A stretch of DNA of 64,000 nucleotides from Chrysomallon squamiferum (GCA_012295275.1 CM022678.1:18317137-18381136); one strand, 5' to 3'; shown: positions 1-13,726, counted from the first letter of the stretch. Program-made: numbers and translations. Notes: a model not told the origin generated them from the letters alone.

Positions 1-168
1 AAACTAAAACTAAAACTAAAACCAAAACCAAAACCAAAACCAAAACCAAAACCAAAACTAAAACTAAAACCAAAACCAAAACCAAAACCAAAACCAAAAC
101 CAAAACCAAAACTAAAACTAAAACTAAAACTAAAACTAAAACTAAAACCAAAACTAAAACTAAAACTA
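1..168. repeat. Hexanucleotide array (AAACTA/AAACCA)n
   Basis: About 28 tandem hexamers alternate between two variants, AAACTA and AAACCA, in homogeneous blocks. The array begins at base 1, so its left extent is unknown. It is not a canonical telomere repeat. Confidence 0.9.
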
Positions 169-304
169 CCAAACGTCAGAACGGAATACTGATATAACTA
201 AACTTTCATGAATTATCGTGTAGCCCATTGTTCTATGGACGTTTAACACCATATTTGCAATTTATTGTTATAATTATAATTTATTATATAACCCCGTCAC
301 CACT

Positions 305-378
305 GCCTCTCAACTGAACGTACGCTGAAAAGATTTGAACCAGTGACCTATGGCTTATTACCAATCTATCATCAACTA
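305..378 (-). other. Possible degenerate tRNA-derived segment
   Basis: Read on the minus strand, the segment has a B-box-like GGTTCAAATC preceded by a variable-loop-like GGTCACT and an anticodon-arm-like stretch. The 3' acceptor stem and a proper A box are not convincing. It is best read as a relic of a tRNA or tRNA-derived SINE, not a functional tRNA. Low confidence. Confidence 0.2.
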
Positions 379-989
379 CTGAAGACGAACATGATTTACC
401 GTTCACTTGTACTTGATCTTCACTTTCTCAAAGTCATTTTTTGTGTACTGAATCCACTTTCATATCTTAGTTGATATACAAACTTGCACGTATAAATACC
501 ATTCTGGGTAGTCAAATCGAGGAGACAGAGTTATTTGCCCTTAGTAGAGAACGTTAGCAAGTCAGGACATTTCGTACGGGCACCGGTCTAATAGCCCACT
601 TAAAACCAAGGTTTCCCATAGGTCAAAGTTGTGTTCCCGATACCATTATTGCTATGAAACCGAAGCCGAGTAAGGTTATAAGGACATGAAACTGTTTCTA
701 TTTTTAGTAAAAATCTTGGTTGTAATCGGAATTTGTAGATAATCCAGAAAATAGTCCCAGTTATGGTCTAAAAATAAAATGAAATAAAATCAGACTGGGT
801 GGAATAAATTTTTTAATTTTTTAAACATTTTTTTTTATTATCCCAATATATTCTGATCAGCCTGTTGAAGTGCGTTACTATTTATAGAAACATTGATTAT
901 GACGATTCCCGATGCTTCGCAAAAGGAGGAAAAGAAACTACAAAAAAACCCCACAAAAACAAACAACAATTATAACCAAGAACAAGAAA

Positions 990-1010
990 AGAAGAAGAAG
1001 AAGAAGAAGA

Positions 1011-1099
<89 letters not shown>
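990..1099. repeat. (AAG)n then (GA)n microsatellite
   Basis: About 25 bp of AAG triplets pass directly into about 85 bp of uninterrupted GA dinucleotides. Confidence 0.95.
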
Positions 1100-1100
<1 letters not shown>

Positions 1101-1574
1101 AACAAAAAAAGAAACTCACAAAAGAAACCCAACTAATTATCTCTGTCTATGCAAAAGCAATATGTTTACTTATTCGTACATTTGCTTGTCCTCTGGTGCA
1201 TGTATTTGATCGGTGTGTTTATATGAATTAATTTTGTTTGGCTTCCTTTGACAGTTGGTACATTCTGATCTTCTACAAACAGAAGTACCAAAGTGCAGTG
1301 TGTTTTAGTTTAACATTTGACTATTTCTCTCTTAAGACTATTTTCCATATGAGACAACATGTCACAGACAAACCGCTGCGGGTTTCTTTTCTAGCATTTC
1401 AGAGGAATCACAGTTTTGTTAAACTCGATGGATGATACCATGATGATCTGCAAGCATAGCTGATGCATTCAGAGGACGACGACAAAGATGTCGACAACGG
1501 GAAAGAAGAAGAAAAAGAAGAAAAGCAAAAAAGGTAAAACAATAAAAATTGCTAGAACAATAATAGCAAGTAAA

Positions 1575-1862
1575 AAGCTGTAATGACAACAATAGGAACG
1601 GCAGCATCAACAGCAACAACACTGACAGTAGCAAGAACAAGAATAAGAACAGGAGCTGCTGCAGCAACAACAGCAATAACAACAACAACAACACTAGTAA
1701 CAGTAACAACAACAACGACGACAACAACAACAACAGTAACAAGAACAACGACAATAACAACAATAACAGTAACAACAAGATAATATCAAAAACATTAACG
1801 ATAAGAACAGCAACAACAACAACAGTAGCAACAATAACAATAACAACAAAATGACAACATGA
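1575..1862. repeat. AAC/AGC-type imperfect trinucleotide tract
   Basis: Degenerate repeats of AAC, AGC and AGT make up the region. It creates spurious threonine-rich and leucine-rich frames on the two strands. Confidence 0.8.
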
Positions 1863-2907
1863 ACACCAACGACAGTAGCAATAATGTCAGTAAGAGCAAG
1901 AAGACCAACGATAAGAAAAAAAAAAAAGTATCACAAGAACTGTAAAAGTTAATTTAACAGTAATATCACATCATCATCATCAGCGAGTCTTCACGGTCGT
2001 TGTTGTTATCACCGTCAATAATAATAATTGCCAAAAAACGTGGAGTTATTTTTCTTAATTCTGCAACCTTGAAAAAAAAAGAAAAAAAGAAAAACAAGTC
2101 AACAAATGGGCGGAGAAAAATTCTAAACAGGGGAACCTGTTAGTAGCTTCGTGAATTCCAGAATCCTAATCTAATTACTTGCCTAATCAATATTAAATGT
2201 AATTAAAATACTTGGAACAGTTTTGTCTAATTATCTGTATGTTATTTATTTTTATTTTTTGTTCACTCAACATTCTTCCACGTTTGTCAGTCATTTTCCA
2301 CCTCGTCTGTTGTAACCCACCCAAATAACCGCCACACCTCATTTCTGAAAGTAAATTTCTAAACCTCAGGTTTTTTTTTTTTTCTTTCTGTTTTCGTTTT
2401 TGACGTTGTCTGAGTCATGTACACCGTCGTCTTGTGAAGACTGAGAGTTATCGTGTTGGTGATAACGTTGTAGAGGAGGCTGATTGGACCGGTTTGAAGT
2501 AATTCGATATCTTTGACAGCAAAAGATAGAGCAAGATCAGGTCATTGTCAGTGTTAAAGGGACAGTATCGAAAAGTTCTTGTTTGAGAAATAAATACACG
2601 ACAAGCTAATGATACAGTGGGGAAAAGAAAGAAAGAAAGAAAGAAAGACAGAAAGAAAGAAAGAAAAAAGAAAAGAAAATACATATTAAAAAAAATACAG
2701 TAACGTTAAAAAAAAAAATTGTTGATTGGATAAATAAAAAACAAAAACAAAGAAAAAAAAAAAAAAACAACAAAAAACGAACAAAATAAATAAATAAGTA
2801 AATAAGTAGGTAAGTAAATAAATAAATAAATAAATAAAATCCAGTAAAACTATTAACATAGAATACTATATATATATAGAGACATAATCTGTTGTTAGTT
2901 ATTTTTG

Positions 2908-3026
<119 letters not shown>

Positions 3027-3194
3027 TCTTCTTCTTCTTATACTATTTATATATATATATTTATGCAGATACCCTTTCGTGTTGTACAGTTAAAAACTTC
3101 TAAAAAAAACAAACAATAACAGCTACTCTGTTATTTGAGAATAGCAAAGTAAACAGTTATACCTCTAAGAACCAATAAACAAGAACGGGAACAA

Positions 3195-3201
<7 letters not shown>

Positions 3202-3233
<32 letters not shown>
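3202..3233. repeat. (AT)n microsatellite
   Basis: Uninterrupted AT dinucleotides follow a poly-A run. Confidence 0.9.
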
Positions 3234-3237
<4 letters not shown>

Positions 3238-3582
3238 ATAAATATATATATAGTGAATAAAATAAAATAACTAAAAGAAAAGTAAATGAACGAAAAAAAA
3301 AACAATAAAAAAAAAAAAAAAAAAACCCAGTAGAATAAACAGCGAATAAAAAAGTAATTAACACGTAATACAGATAAATGCAGTTCAGTTTAAAATCCAC
3401 TTCTCTTAGTTACACGTTTAGCTTACTGCGGTTTCGCTTTACTGATTTCGGTAACTATAGTTATAGTAAGTAAACTACACGCACAAGGTCACAGTGACAC
3501 ACGCGTTAGTACAAAGAGCAAATTCAATTAAAGGAGCTATGTCGTATTGTCTAACTTAACTTTTAGTTAGTGCAAAAATCTA

Positions 3583-3870
3583 ATAATGATGATGATCATG
3601 ATGATAATAATGATGATGACGACGATGACGATAATAATAATAATAGTATTGATGATGATGATGATAATAATATTAATAATAATGATAATGATGATGGTGA
3701 TGATTATAATGATGATGGTGGTGATGACAATAATAATATTATTAATAATAATGATGATGATGATAAAATTAATAATAATGACGACGGTGATGATGATAAT
3801 AATTATGATTTTAATAATAATATTAAGAAAGACGATGATGATGATGATGATGATAATAATATTAATAATA
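3583..3870. repeat. GAT/AAT trinucleotide tract
   Basis: Interspersed GAT and AAT triplets stay in register for nearly 290 bp. They give three spurious frames, poly-D/N, poly-M/I and poly-I on the opposite strand. Confidence 0.9.
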
Positions 3871-4225
3871 ACCACTGAAATCAATAGTGTAGATAGATAG
3901 ATAATGAAGAGTCCAATGAATAAACATTTGCATGTTTACTTTATAAACTGAATTTAAGCTAACTTAAAGTAATAAAGTAATGGGTTTATGTGCTCAGAAA
4001 TAAATAAATTAATTAATTAATAAAGTGAAATAAATAAAATGTACGGTTCTTGTTTTGATGCAGTCACCATCTTTAATTCTAACTGGAAACAATAACCGCA
4101 GCCACGACCCCGATATTAAAACAAACAAACAAACACTTGCAACGCTTTGTTAAAGTACGTTGTACACTTTTTATTTACTTAAACATACCTTGACATATAT
4201 TGTAATCAATCCTATAGTTATAGTG

Positions 4226-4329
<104 letters not shown>

Positions 4330-4442
4330 ACACACATATGCATATACACAAACACAAACATACAAACACAATTTCTTTACACTCTGATTCGATATATTCA
4401 GCCAGATATTCTCTCATTTCAACGACCCAAGGGGAAAAATTA

Positions 4443-4473
<31 letters not shown>

Positions 4474-4942
4474 TTTTTATAATTTATTATTATTATTATT
4501 TTTAAAATAACCTCTTCAGAGGACTTTAATTTTAATACCCTTTAATCTTTGCTTGGGGTCTTTTGAATTTGTTTTTTTTTTTTTCTTTTAATAGTTTTTC
4601 AAAGACCTATCAAGGTTGCATTAAAACAGCCATTTTTCTTTCTCACAATCCACTGACCTATATATGACACAATCTGGTTACGACTTACGACATTACCTAT
4701 TATTTACCGTCGTGACAAATGTAAGTGTGATGGCTAACGGCTGAAGCCACAGGAAGAAATATTATTAATATATCACATATAGACAGCGCAAGTTTATAAC
4801 TGTAGACACAGGTAAACAAATGTTTATGTAGGTTAAAAATGTCAGATAAGACACTTAACACAAAATACGTAAATCACTGAACGATTCAAGGAATACAGTC
4901 AGCGGAAAAATAACTGAGGAATGAGAGAGTGCAAAGAGTGTG

Positions 4943-5432
<490 letters not shown>

Positions 5433-5574
5433 AGGAGCCAAGATTGAGAGACACAGAGAGTGGTAAAGATAGAGTCATAGACACGGAGTGTTGAGACTCT
5501 TTTTTTATTTTCAGTTTACTTGTCTATATGCAGGATCACGAACACAGATAACTACATATTATGCAAATGTATAT

Positions 5575-5576
<2 letters not shown>

Positions 5577-5612
<36 letters not shown>
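5577..5612. repeat. (TG)n microsatellite
   Basis: A run of GT dinucleotides about 36 bp long. Confidence 0.95.
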
Positions 5613-5613
<1 letters not shown>

Positions 5614-6124
5614 TGTAATAAACACATAGGTGGACAGGTACAAACATATAAAAAAAAGTAAAAATAGACAGACACAGTCTGACAGTTTAGTAAACAGGAA
5701 AAGGTGTCTAGCTCGAAACTGACACATCTGTGTTAATGTAATTATTATTATTATTATTATTATTACTATTCTATCAGTGTGTGTAATAACCGAGTCTCCA
5801 GTTTCACTCACGTTCACTTTGTAACCGATATTTGTAGACTGACACACAAACCAGAGTGTATCTCCGTATCAGTGTTCGCCTCATCTAGTCCGTGGGAAAT
5901 TAATACGAGGCGTTATATAGGATGTCTTCGAGGGTGATAACGACCTTGATGATGACGGTGACAGACAGTCGTTGCGATGCTGATAATGAGACTGTGATGA
6001 TGATAACGACGATGGTCATGATGATGACGACCATAAAGAAGATGATCTTTATTATGAGAAGAAGAATAAGAAAATAAATGATTTAAAAAATGAAAATGAT
6101 TAGGCTGAACAACAACATCAAGAA

Positions 6125-6255
6125 TACTACTACTAGTACTACTGCTGCTGCTGCTACTACTACTACCACTACTACTACCACTACTACTACTACTATTACT
6201 ATTACTACCACTACCGCCACTACTACCACTATTACTACTACTTCTACTACTACTA
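6125..6255. repeat. (ACT)n imperfect trinucleotide tract
   Basis: ACT triplets are interspersed with GCT, ATT and ACC. They encode a spurious serine/threonine-rich frame. Confidence 0.85.
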
Positions 6256-6616
6256 ATAACAATTACAATCACAATAACACTAACGACGACAACAACAACA
6301 ACAATAATGATGATGGTGATTATAATGATGATGCTGATCGTTGTACGAGGGTTATACTTTCAAGTACAATAGTGTAGGTTGGAATTAGCAATAGGATCAG
6401 TCTTTCTGTAAATTTTATCTTCAGTGTTATAGATAAAATTACTAAACCTCATCTCAGCACATTTTTTTAATACAGAAATATGACACCGTCGGCCTGCTGT
6501 ACTTGTTGTACGAACCAAAAATACGGTTGACACATTTGGTTCCAGAAGATTCTCGTTTGTACTCGATGACTCGTTTTAGCTTGTCAGACTAAACGTGTTG
6601 TCTTGTTACTTTTCTC

Positions 6617-6735
6617 AAAATAAAATAAAATAAAATGCAATGAAATAAAATAAAATAAAATAAAATAAAATAAAATAAAATAAAATAAAATAAAATGATA
6701 AAATAAATTATAACAAATAAATAAATAAATAAAAT
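6617..6735. repeat. (AAAAT)n / (AAAT)n tract
   Basis: Pentanucleotide AAAAT repeats have a few interruptions and grade into AAAT at the right end. Confidence 0.9.
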
Positions 6736-7093
6736 AAAATACGACTTACAGAATTACTGTTTCACGTTATTCCTATCCTTGCCAGTACTGTTTAGTTCAG
6801 TTGGTTGATTGTTCACTTTTGATATGTTAGGGTAATAGGTCTGATTATCAAAGGTAAAACCAATTGATCTATTTGCCCGTTCTAGCCAAAGTCCTAGAAT
6901 TGCTTGATCAACTGTCAGGGTCAATTTCATTTCTATAATAAAGATTCATAAACCAGATTCTTTTTCTGATACAAATATGATTAGTACGTAGTATGACCAT
7001 AGCTGGTTTCTTCTCTTCTGTAGTAATTATTTTCCAAAAAATCAGTGTTAGGTATCTACAAAACTGTTAAACAGATGAACTATTTTGAAGTTA

Positions 7094-7427
7094 AGCAAAT
7101 ATTTCATTCATTACGAATAAAACTGCTAACTAAACAATGGGTTTAATCACCTCGTTAACACAGATATTTTTAATTACTGCTTCTAGAATGTGTGACACGG
7201 TACACGCTTGTCATCGATGTGACATCACGCGCGTGCTCCCCTGACCCGTGTCGTATGCCAGCCACGCCCATATTTTGACACCGGTGACGACAGAAGACGA
7301 CAGATTTTTGTTGTCGCTTCTGCAAAACGAACTCCAGTCGAACTGAGATCTGAGAAATAACTGTGTGTCTGTCAGTATGTCTGTAGAAATTAAAAAAAAA
7401 AAAAGAGGAAAATTCTCGAAATTTCAA
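7094..7427 (+). mobile_element. Long inverted repeat, left arm
   Basis: The reverse complement of this segment recurs at 8462-8802 with high but imperfect identity across the whole arm. Shared blocks include GAATGTGTGACACGGTACAC and GACACCGGTGACGACAGAA. The arms are separated by about 1,034 bp. The arrangement resembles a fold-back or long-TIR non-autonomous DNA transposon. No transposase frame is present in the loop, and no target-site duplication was identified. Confidence 0.75.
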
Positions 7428-7489
7428 AGTCTAAGCTCATCGAGACCTTGCTCCAGTTTTGAAACTGTTTTATATATGATGAGGTGACG

Positions 7490-7620
7490 AAATCTGCGCT
7501 GATGGTTCTGTGTCATGGCCACTGTGTTAGTTTTCAGACTGAAAAGGACGGCGGTTCTAATCATGAGAACAGAAAGAAACAACGTTTAACCTGACGAGGG
7601 TTCGAATCCTGTAAACGTTA
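7490..7620 (+). other. tRNA-like (pol III promoter-like) segment, possible SINE relic
   Basis: A near-consensus B box (GGTTCGAATCC) occurs near 7600. A second B-box-like GGTTCTAATC lies upstream, together with an A-box-like TGGCCACTGTG and a small hairpin with a seven-base loop. A full tRNA fold was not obtained by eye. The segment sits in the loop of the long inverted repeat. Confidence 0.25.
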
Positions 7621-7639
7621 AATAGAGCTACGAAGCTGA

Positions 7640-7999
7640 GTTCCTGGTTTCACTTGATCCGTACCAAAGTAACACTAATCCTAATATCAGTACAAAAGCT
7701 AACACTTTTCTCAATTCTACCGTCAACTTGACGCAATTACGGACTCTAATTTTAACTCGAAACAATAACCACAGCAACAACGCTGACATTAAACAAACAA
7801 ATAATTTTAACACTAATCTTTATCTTAAACCTTTCTTTAATCTAAACCCTAATTCTGAATATAACTCCAACTCCAGTTATAATCGTAATCCTAACTCATA
7901 CTTAAAACTAACCTTAAAACGAATTATAATCCTGACATTACTCCCAAAGTTAGGTTTAATATTATGTTTACGATAATGGTTACAGTTCTGATTTCAGTT
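7640..7999. repeat. Degenerate CCTAA/TAACC-like sequence
   Basis: Frequent but irregular words such as AATCCTAA, AAACCCTAA and TAACCTTAAA give the segment a decayed telomere-like look on the C-rich strand. It abuts the G-strand TTAGGG run at 8000. The 82-residue open frame across it has no recognisable domain and is treated as spurious. Confidence 0.4.
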
Positions 8000-8028
8000 T
8001 TAGGGTTAGGGTTAGGGTTAGGGTTAAG
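8000..8028 (+). repeat. Interstitial telomere-type motif (TTAGGG)4
   Basis: Four perfect TTAGGG copies occupy 8000-8023 and are followed by a decayed TTAAG. The motif lies inside the loop of the inverted repeat, far from any visible chromosome end. Confidence 0.9.
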
Positions 8029-8461
8029 ATTTTCCCGCTTGCATTATCATTATTATCATTATTATTGTACTTAAGGTTTGTCTATTTGGATTAACCTTTT
8101 TTTTTTTTTTTTTTTTACTTTAAATAATGATTAACGAATAACTGTTTATTTTAGAATTAGTATCAGACAATCGTTAAACCACAAATCCTGACTGTCGTAA
8201 CGATTTTTAATGTTTTTTGATCAGATGACTTCACCCGTATTTTGAATACAGGCGTCTGCTTTACTAACAAATATCTAAATACGGTTAATTGCATTCAGCA
8301 GTTAGCTACAGTTTGTTTTAATGAATGGATCTCCTGTCCATCGAGCTGGAATACCAAAAAATGTCACCATAACACAGAACCATAAACGTATTTGTCGTCA
8401 CCTATGTTTGAAATCATCATTAAAAAATTTGAAAAAAAATTTAAAAAGAAAAAAAGAGACC

Positions 8462-8802
8462 TGAAAGTTCGAGAATTTACTTTATTTTTTATATTTTTTT
8501 AAAAACAGAGGTAATGACAGACGCATCCTCTGTTCTCGAATCTAAGTTCGACTGAAGTTCGTTTTTGCAGAAGCGACAACGAAAATGTGTCGTTTTCTGT
8601 CGTCACCGGTGTCAAACTATGGGCGTGGTTGGCAGACGATACGGGTCAGGAGAGCACGCGCGTGGTGACACCTCGATGACAAGCGTGTACCGTGTCACAC
8701 ATTCTAGAAGCAGAAATTAAAGAAAATATCTGTGTTAATGAGGTGCTTAAACCCATTGTTTAATCAGCTAATGTATTCGTAATGAATGAAATATTTGTTT
8801 AA
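8462..8802 (-). mobile_element. Long inverted repeat, right arm
   Basis: This is the inverted copy of 7094-7427. The outermost shared word is near CAAATATTTCATTCATTACG, read on the minus strand. Outside this point both flanks diverge completely. The right flank enters an (ATT)n run at 8823. Confidence 0.75.
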
Positions 8803-8822
8803 TGAAACGTCAAGATATTTCC

Positions 8823-8866
<44 letters not shown>

Positions 8867-8876
8867 CATTATTATT
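8823..8876. repeat. (ATT)n microsatellite
   Basis: Uninterrupted ATT triplets, with a single ATC near the right end. Confidence 0.95.
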
Positions 8877-9540
8877 GCAATTCATTATTATTATTATTAT
8901 ATTATTTTATTTTATTTTTTATTTATTTTATTTTATTATTGAATATTTTCATTATTTCTTATTTATTTGTTTGTTTGTTTGTTTGTTTGCTTGTTTATTT
9001 CACTTTAATATTTTTATTTCGGTCGTTAATTTGTTTTTAAATAATTACAACAAGAAAGAGGAAATATATTGAATGTGGTATTAATATTTATAAGGAACTT
9101 TTTATATGAATCTTTAGCACAGAGACAGACGTTTACCACAACATTCGACAACCGAGAGCTATGGTTGGAACTGAAAAATAGATATCGATTCAGCATGAAC
9201 AGTCCAGCATACATCAGGTAAATAATAATTACAGTTTAGATACACATGGATTATTTTAATTCATTCACTTTCATGATAAAGACAAGATACTGACAGTCAG
9301 TTTGTCATGTAGCTGTCGTAGTTGTGTTGTTGATGCATTGTGAAATGACGGGTGTGATTGTTGTCGCTATTGTCGTCAGATACAGATCTGACGGTCATAA
9401 AACCTAATCATTAAGATGATAATTACAGTCAGAATTATTATTAGTTTTATTGTTGTTGATGTTGGTGGTGTTTGTGTTGTTGTAGTACTACAATAATTTG
9501 TTAATGATCTATTAAAATGTCTTTACGTATATATTTTTGC

Positions 9541-9564
9541 ACACACACACACACACACACACAC
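9541..9564. repeat. (CA)n microsatellite
   Basis: A short CA run is followed by CATACA-type variants up to about 9600. Confidence 0.9.
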
Positions 9565-9640
9565 AGGTATACACACATACACACATACACAGATGCACAC
9601 ACGTATAATTGTTTGTGTCAAAACTATATTTAATCTATAT

Positions 9641-9688
9641 TAACAACAACAACAACAACAATAACAACAACAACAACAACAACAATAA

Positions 9689-9744
<56 letters not shown>
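9641..9744. repeat. (AAC)n then (AAT)n tract
   Basis: The AAC triplets change to AAT in mid-run. The poly-asparagine frame is spurious. Confidence 0.95.
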
Positions 9745-9749
<5 letters not shown>

Positions 9750-10387
9750 CACAACAAAAGAAACCCATTAACCTTTCCTCAGTCGTTCTACATTGAGACA
9801 TGTAAATGAAATCACAAAATCGATGTCATCCAGCACAACAGGAACAGACATCTGGACACGATCATGTGATTATTACTTTCAAAAAAAAAAAAAAAAAAAA
9901 AAAACTATGGTAGCCCATTCAGGTCATATTTCAAAATCATACAGGCTGAATATTAGGTAGGTGTGCACAGTATATAAATCAAGCAATTAAGTTATATGGA
10001 CAAACGTTTGATCGTGTTCAGATATACGGAGAAAATTAATTTGTCTTTATATATAATAGATAGACAGATAGAAAGACAGATACAGGATAAATAACTACGC
10101 TTTTTTGTTTAACGTAATCTTAATTCCAAATTATGACCCGAACGGCTAACCATAGACTCTTCCCCAGCTTTACACGATAACACTAAAACCTAAAGCCACG
10201 CACACACATTTCCATTTTTAACTACGATATGTCTTACCTGCCGGTAGTGACCGCAACTGCATTAGTCATTATTAATATTAAACAACTTAACACCCATCCT
10301 TACACGATCTGACCATCTCTTTGTTCTGAAAACAAAATGCACCTGCTGTGATTACTGTTTTAGAGGTGGAATTGTTTTACTTACTTC

Positions 10388-10391
<4 letters not shown>

Positions 10392-10481
<90 letters not shown>
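10392..10481. repeat. (GA)n microsatellite
   Basis: About 90 bp of pure GA. Confidence 0.95.
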
Positions 10482-10485
<4 letters not shown>

Positions 10486-10818
10486 TTATTAGTTTGACAA
10501 GGTGGATTTGTTTAGTGTTTCTTGTGGACAGTTTATTAACAAGTGCAGATGAATAATTATGAAGAAATAAACATAATGAAAGACCAAAAGACAGGAAAAG
10601 AAAAGATACATGACGTGAAAGAAAAGAGGTTAGCAGTGGAAATTACAGAAAGAAAGAAAGCATGATAGACAGAGAGAGAAACGGGAAAAAGAGAAAGTGA
10701 GAGAGAATGAGAAAGAATGAAAAAAAAAAAAATAATAAAAAAAAAAAATAAAGAAAATAGAAGGGACAAAGAATGAGAGAGTGTAAAATAATGACAGAAA
10801 ATTTCAAAGACCGAAGAC

Positions 10819-10862
10819 ACGCACACACACACACACGCGCACTCACACACACACACGCGCAC
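10819..10862. repeat. CA/CG-rich dinucleotide tract
   Basis: CA repeats are interrupted by CGCG and by single T substitutions. Confidence 0.85.
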
Positions 10863-11144
10863 GCACATACATACATATGCACACACATATCTGTAGATAG
10901 ATAGATAGGTAGATATAGAGAGAGACAAACAGATACACATCTATGCTACTACGGTCTAATGTTATAACAATGGAAAAGGTCAGTGTTCTTTTAAGTAAAA
11001 TTTACAATGTACTTCAGTTATACTGGACCTAGCAGTTTGCTATTTTATGATTTTATTGTATCTATTATTTTTATATTTATGACTGTATGTGTTATATAAT
11101 CTTATATTTTACTTTGCTTTGATATTATATCAATGATAGGTTTT

Positions 11145-11145
<1 letters not shown>

Positions 11146-11232
<87 letters not shown>
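11146..11232. repeat. (GA)n microsatellite
   Basis: About 87 bp of pure GA. Confidence 0.95.
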
Positions 11233-11233
<1 letters not shown>

Positions 11234-11439
11234 GTACAACCAATACATCAAAAATGATTAAACAAGAATTCCAGATGATTATTGATGAATATTAACAACA
11301 CGCAAACGCACACTCATAGAAACAAACAAACACACCCACACACACACACACAAAAAAGTCTCCCACCATTGCATCAGAAATCTAGAAATAAACTTTATGT
11401 TTTTCTTTTACGTGAAATGTCAAATTGACGACATTGCTT

Positions 11440-11790
11440 CAATACACTTCGCCGCGACAAAAATGTCCACCATCATCGACAAGCGATCTGTTTTTACCTC
11501 AAAACAATAATCCCGCGATGTTTAAGGAGGAGGTCTGAGTACGGCGAGGTGGGAGGCGTGTGTCACATTCTAGTCATTCGCGAAGGTTTAAGAAATGTCC
11601 GCTGAAAAAAGAAAACTACGAACGTGACGTTGCAGTAAAACGCATTCCTGTTGTGACGTTTTGCTTTCCGATTAGCGTTCTTTGAATTATGTTCAACGTG
11701 TTTGTGTTTTGATGCGACAGGCACGATGCGCGTGTTTTTGTTCTTGTGCGTGTGGCAGGTGCGTTGCGTGCATGTGTGACAGACTGTGTG
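11440..11790 (+). other. GC- and CpG-richer segment, possible promoter or first exon
   Basis: This segment stands out against its AT-rich surroundings and has many CpGs. An ATG at 11726 opens a short hydrophobic frame beginning MRVFLFLCVW, followed at once by a donor-like CAG|GTGCG. That is the shape of a signal-peptide first exon. No downstream exon was recognised before the next repeats, so this is only a hint. Confidence 0.2.
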
Positions 11791-12714
11791 TCGTGTGAGT
11801 TTGCGTTGTATGTGGTTGTGTTATTTGTTACTCGTATAGTTCCAGTATTTTTGCGTTAGTGTTAGCACAGCTTATTTCGTGATAATAATAATAGCACGAC
11901 TAATAGAGCTTTCATGAAGAATAATTTGTTAGCAGTTTACTTATAGCCAGCCACTGATTGGAACGGGAAAATGTACACTAGCAGAACGGTGAATGACGGA
12001 TTCTGAAAACAGTCATGTTTAAAGTTCGGTTTACTAAAAGAAAAGCAAAAGAAACGAACAAAATAAAATAAAATAAAATCAAATAAAATAACAGAAAGAA
12101 AGAAAGAAAAAGAAAGAAAAGAAAAGAAACGAAAGGGAGATAGAAAAACTAAATAACAGAAACAGTTCTGAAATAGACCTGAAAAAAAACAAACAAAATT
12201 GTAAGAAAACAAATGAAACACAATACACATGCACGCATTCTTAAATACACGCATCATTAACAGCAAACAGCAACAACAAAAAACATGAACAGTATCAGGG
12301 AACGTAAAAAAGAAAACAAAATTATAAACTTTCAGATAAACTATTGAATATTGTCTTCTAAAACTTGTTTACAAAGACAAAATAGGTCATCCGTTTTATT
12401 ATTCACCTATAAATCACCTTTGTTAATAAACAGGGTGATATAATCATTTCTAGGTATGAAGAAAAAAAAAAGAAAAAGAAAAAAGAAAGACAAATATGAC
12501 TGGAATTAAACAGAAAACACCCAATCTATTAATTTTCGCCAGAAATAAAAAAAAAATGATTTATGGAAATCACGATCTCGCAATTGTCACGATAATACAT
12601 ACAGCCGTGACATAATAATAAAACTGTAATTATGTTGATAAACATTAGTAACCTTGACCAATTTAATCACATCAGTAATCTGAATAATGTTAGATATAAT
12701 TACGTTTGTATGTG

Positions 12715-12718
<4 letters not shown>

Positions 12719-12795
<77 letters not shown>
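12719..12795. repeat. (GA)n microsatellite
   Basis: About 76 bp of pure GA. Confidence 0.95.
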
Positions 12796-12804
<9 letters not shown>

Positions 12805-13639
12805 TTGAGCTTTCAGTTTAAGCGGTCAAATAAAATTCGTATAAAAAGCAGACGTTAAACAATAAACTGTTTTCCTTCTATTTGTTTCCCCACCACTATC
12901 GATTTATCGATTTTATTTTTGTTATCGTTTCTGGTGACATTTTGCGACCAGGATTTCAAACAAGACATAAACAAACATAAAAAGGCTTTCGGCTTTGCTC
13001 GGTTTTCTTTTCGGTCAGTGGTTCCAGCGTGTTTGTGACTCATCTAAAGATCAAGATATTTTCGTAATCTCCCGAAACGAAGTCATCATGACCTTACAGT
13101 TCTTATCGCAAATACAAGGTTTTTATTTTCAAGCAACACCTATAATCTGACTGCCAGGCCCTGACCTTTTTGTATTCGGTTGAAATAACTTGCATAGAGT
13201 ATTATTTACAAGACTAGAAACTGATCTGTTTTTTAAATTTTTTTTTATTTAAAAAATAACACTAAATGACCTTTATAAGTTGGTTAAAAACAAGCACGAA
13301 CTAATCTTCTTTATCGGCTTATGGTGATTGTTGTTAGATCTTTCTAGAAATTGCAAAATACGAGCGTTAAATTAAATGAAATCTTTTAGCTGACGTCACC
13401 GAACGATATAAGGAAACAGACTAAAACAAGCATCAATTTTAGCTGTTTGTAAACGCTGTTAAATGACGCTCTGAAACTTTTTTTTTTTTTTTTTTTAAAT
13501 GACGACTGTTAAATGATTTTCCATGTAATAACCTTGTACCTGTAATCTGGGCAATTAGAATATGTCAACATTAACATTTCCTTTCTTTTTTTTAATTAAC
13601 TAATCCCTGTCGCACATGACTCAAAATGACTCCCACTAA

Positions 13640-13665
13640 CTCACACACATAACTCACACACATAA

Positions 13666-13726
<61 letters not shown>

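Noticed and set aside
3567-3900. Poly-D/N, poly-M/I and poly-I frames
   Set aside because: GAT/AAT trinucleotide repeat read in several frames.
7728-7976. 82-residue frame in the telomere-like degenerate segment
   Set aside because: Composition follows the TAACCY-like repeat, with no domain and no start context.
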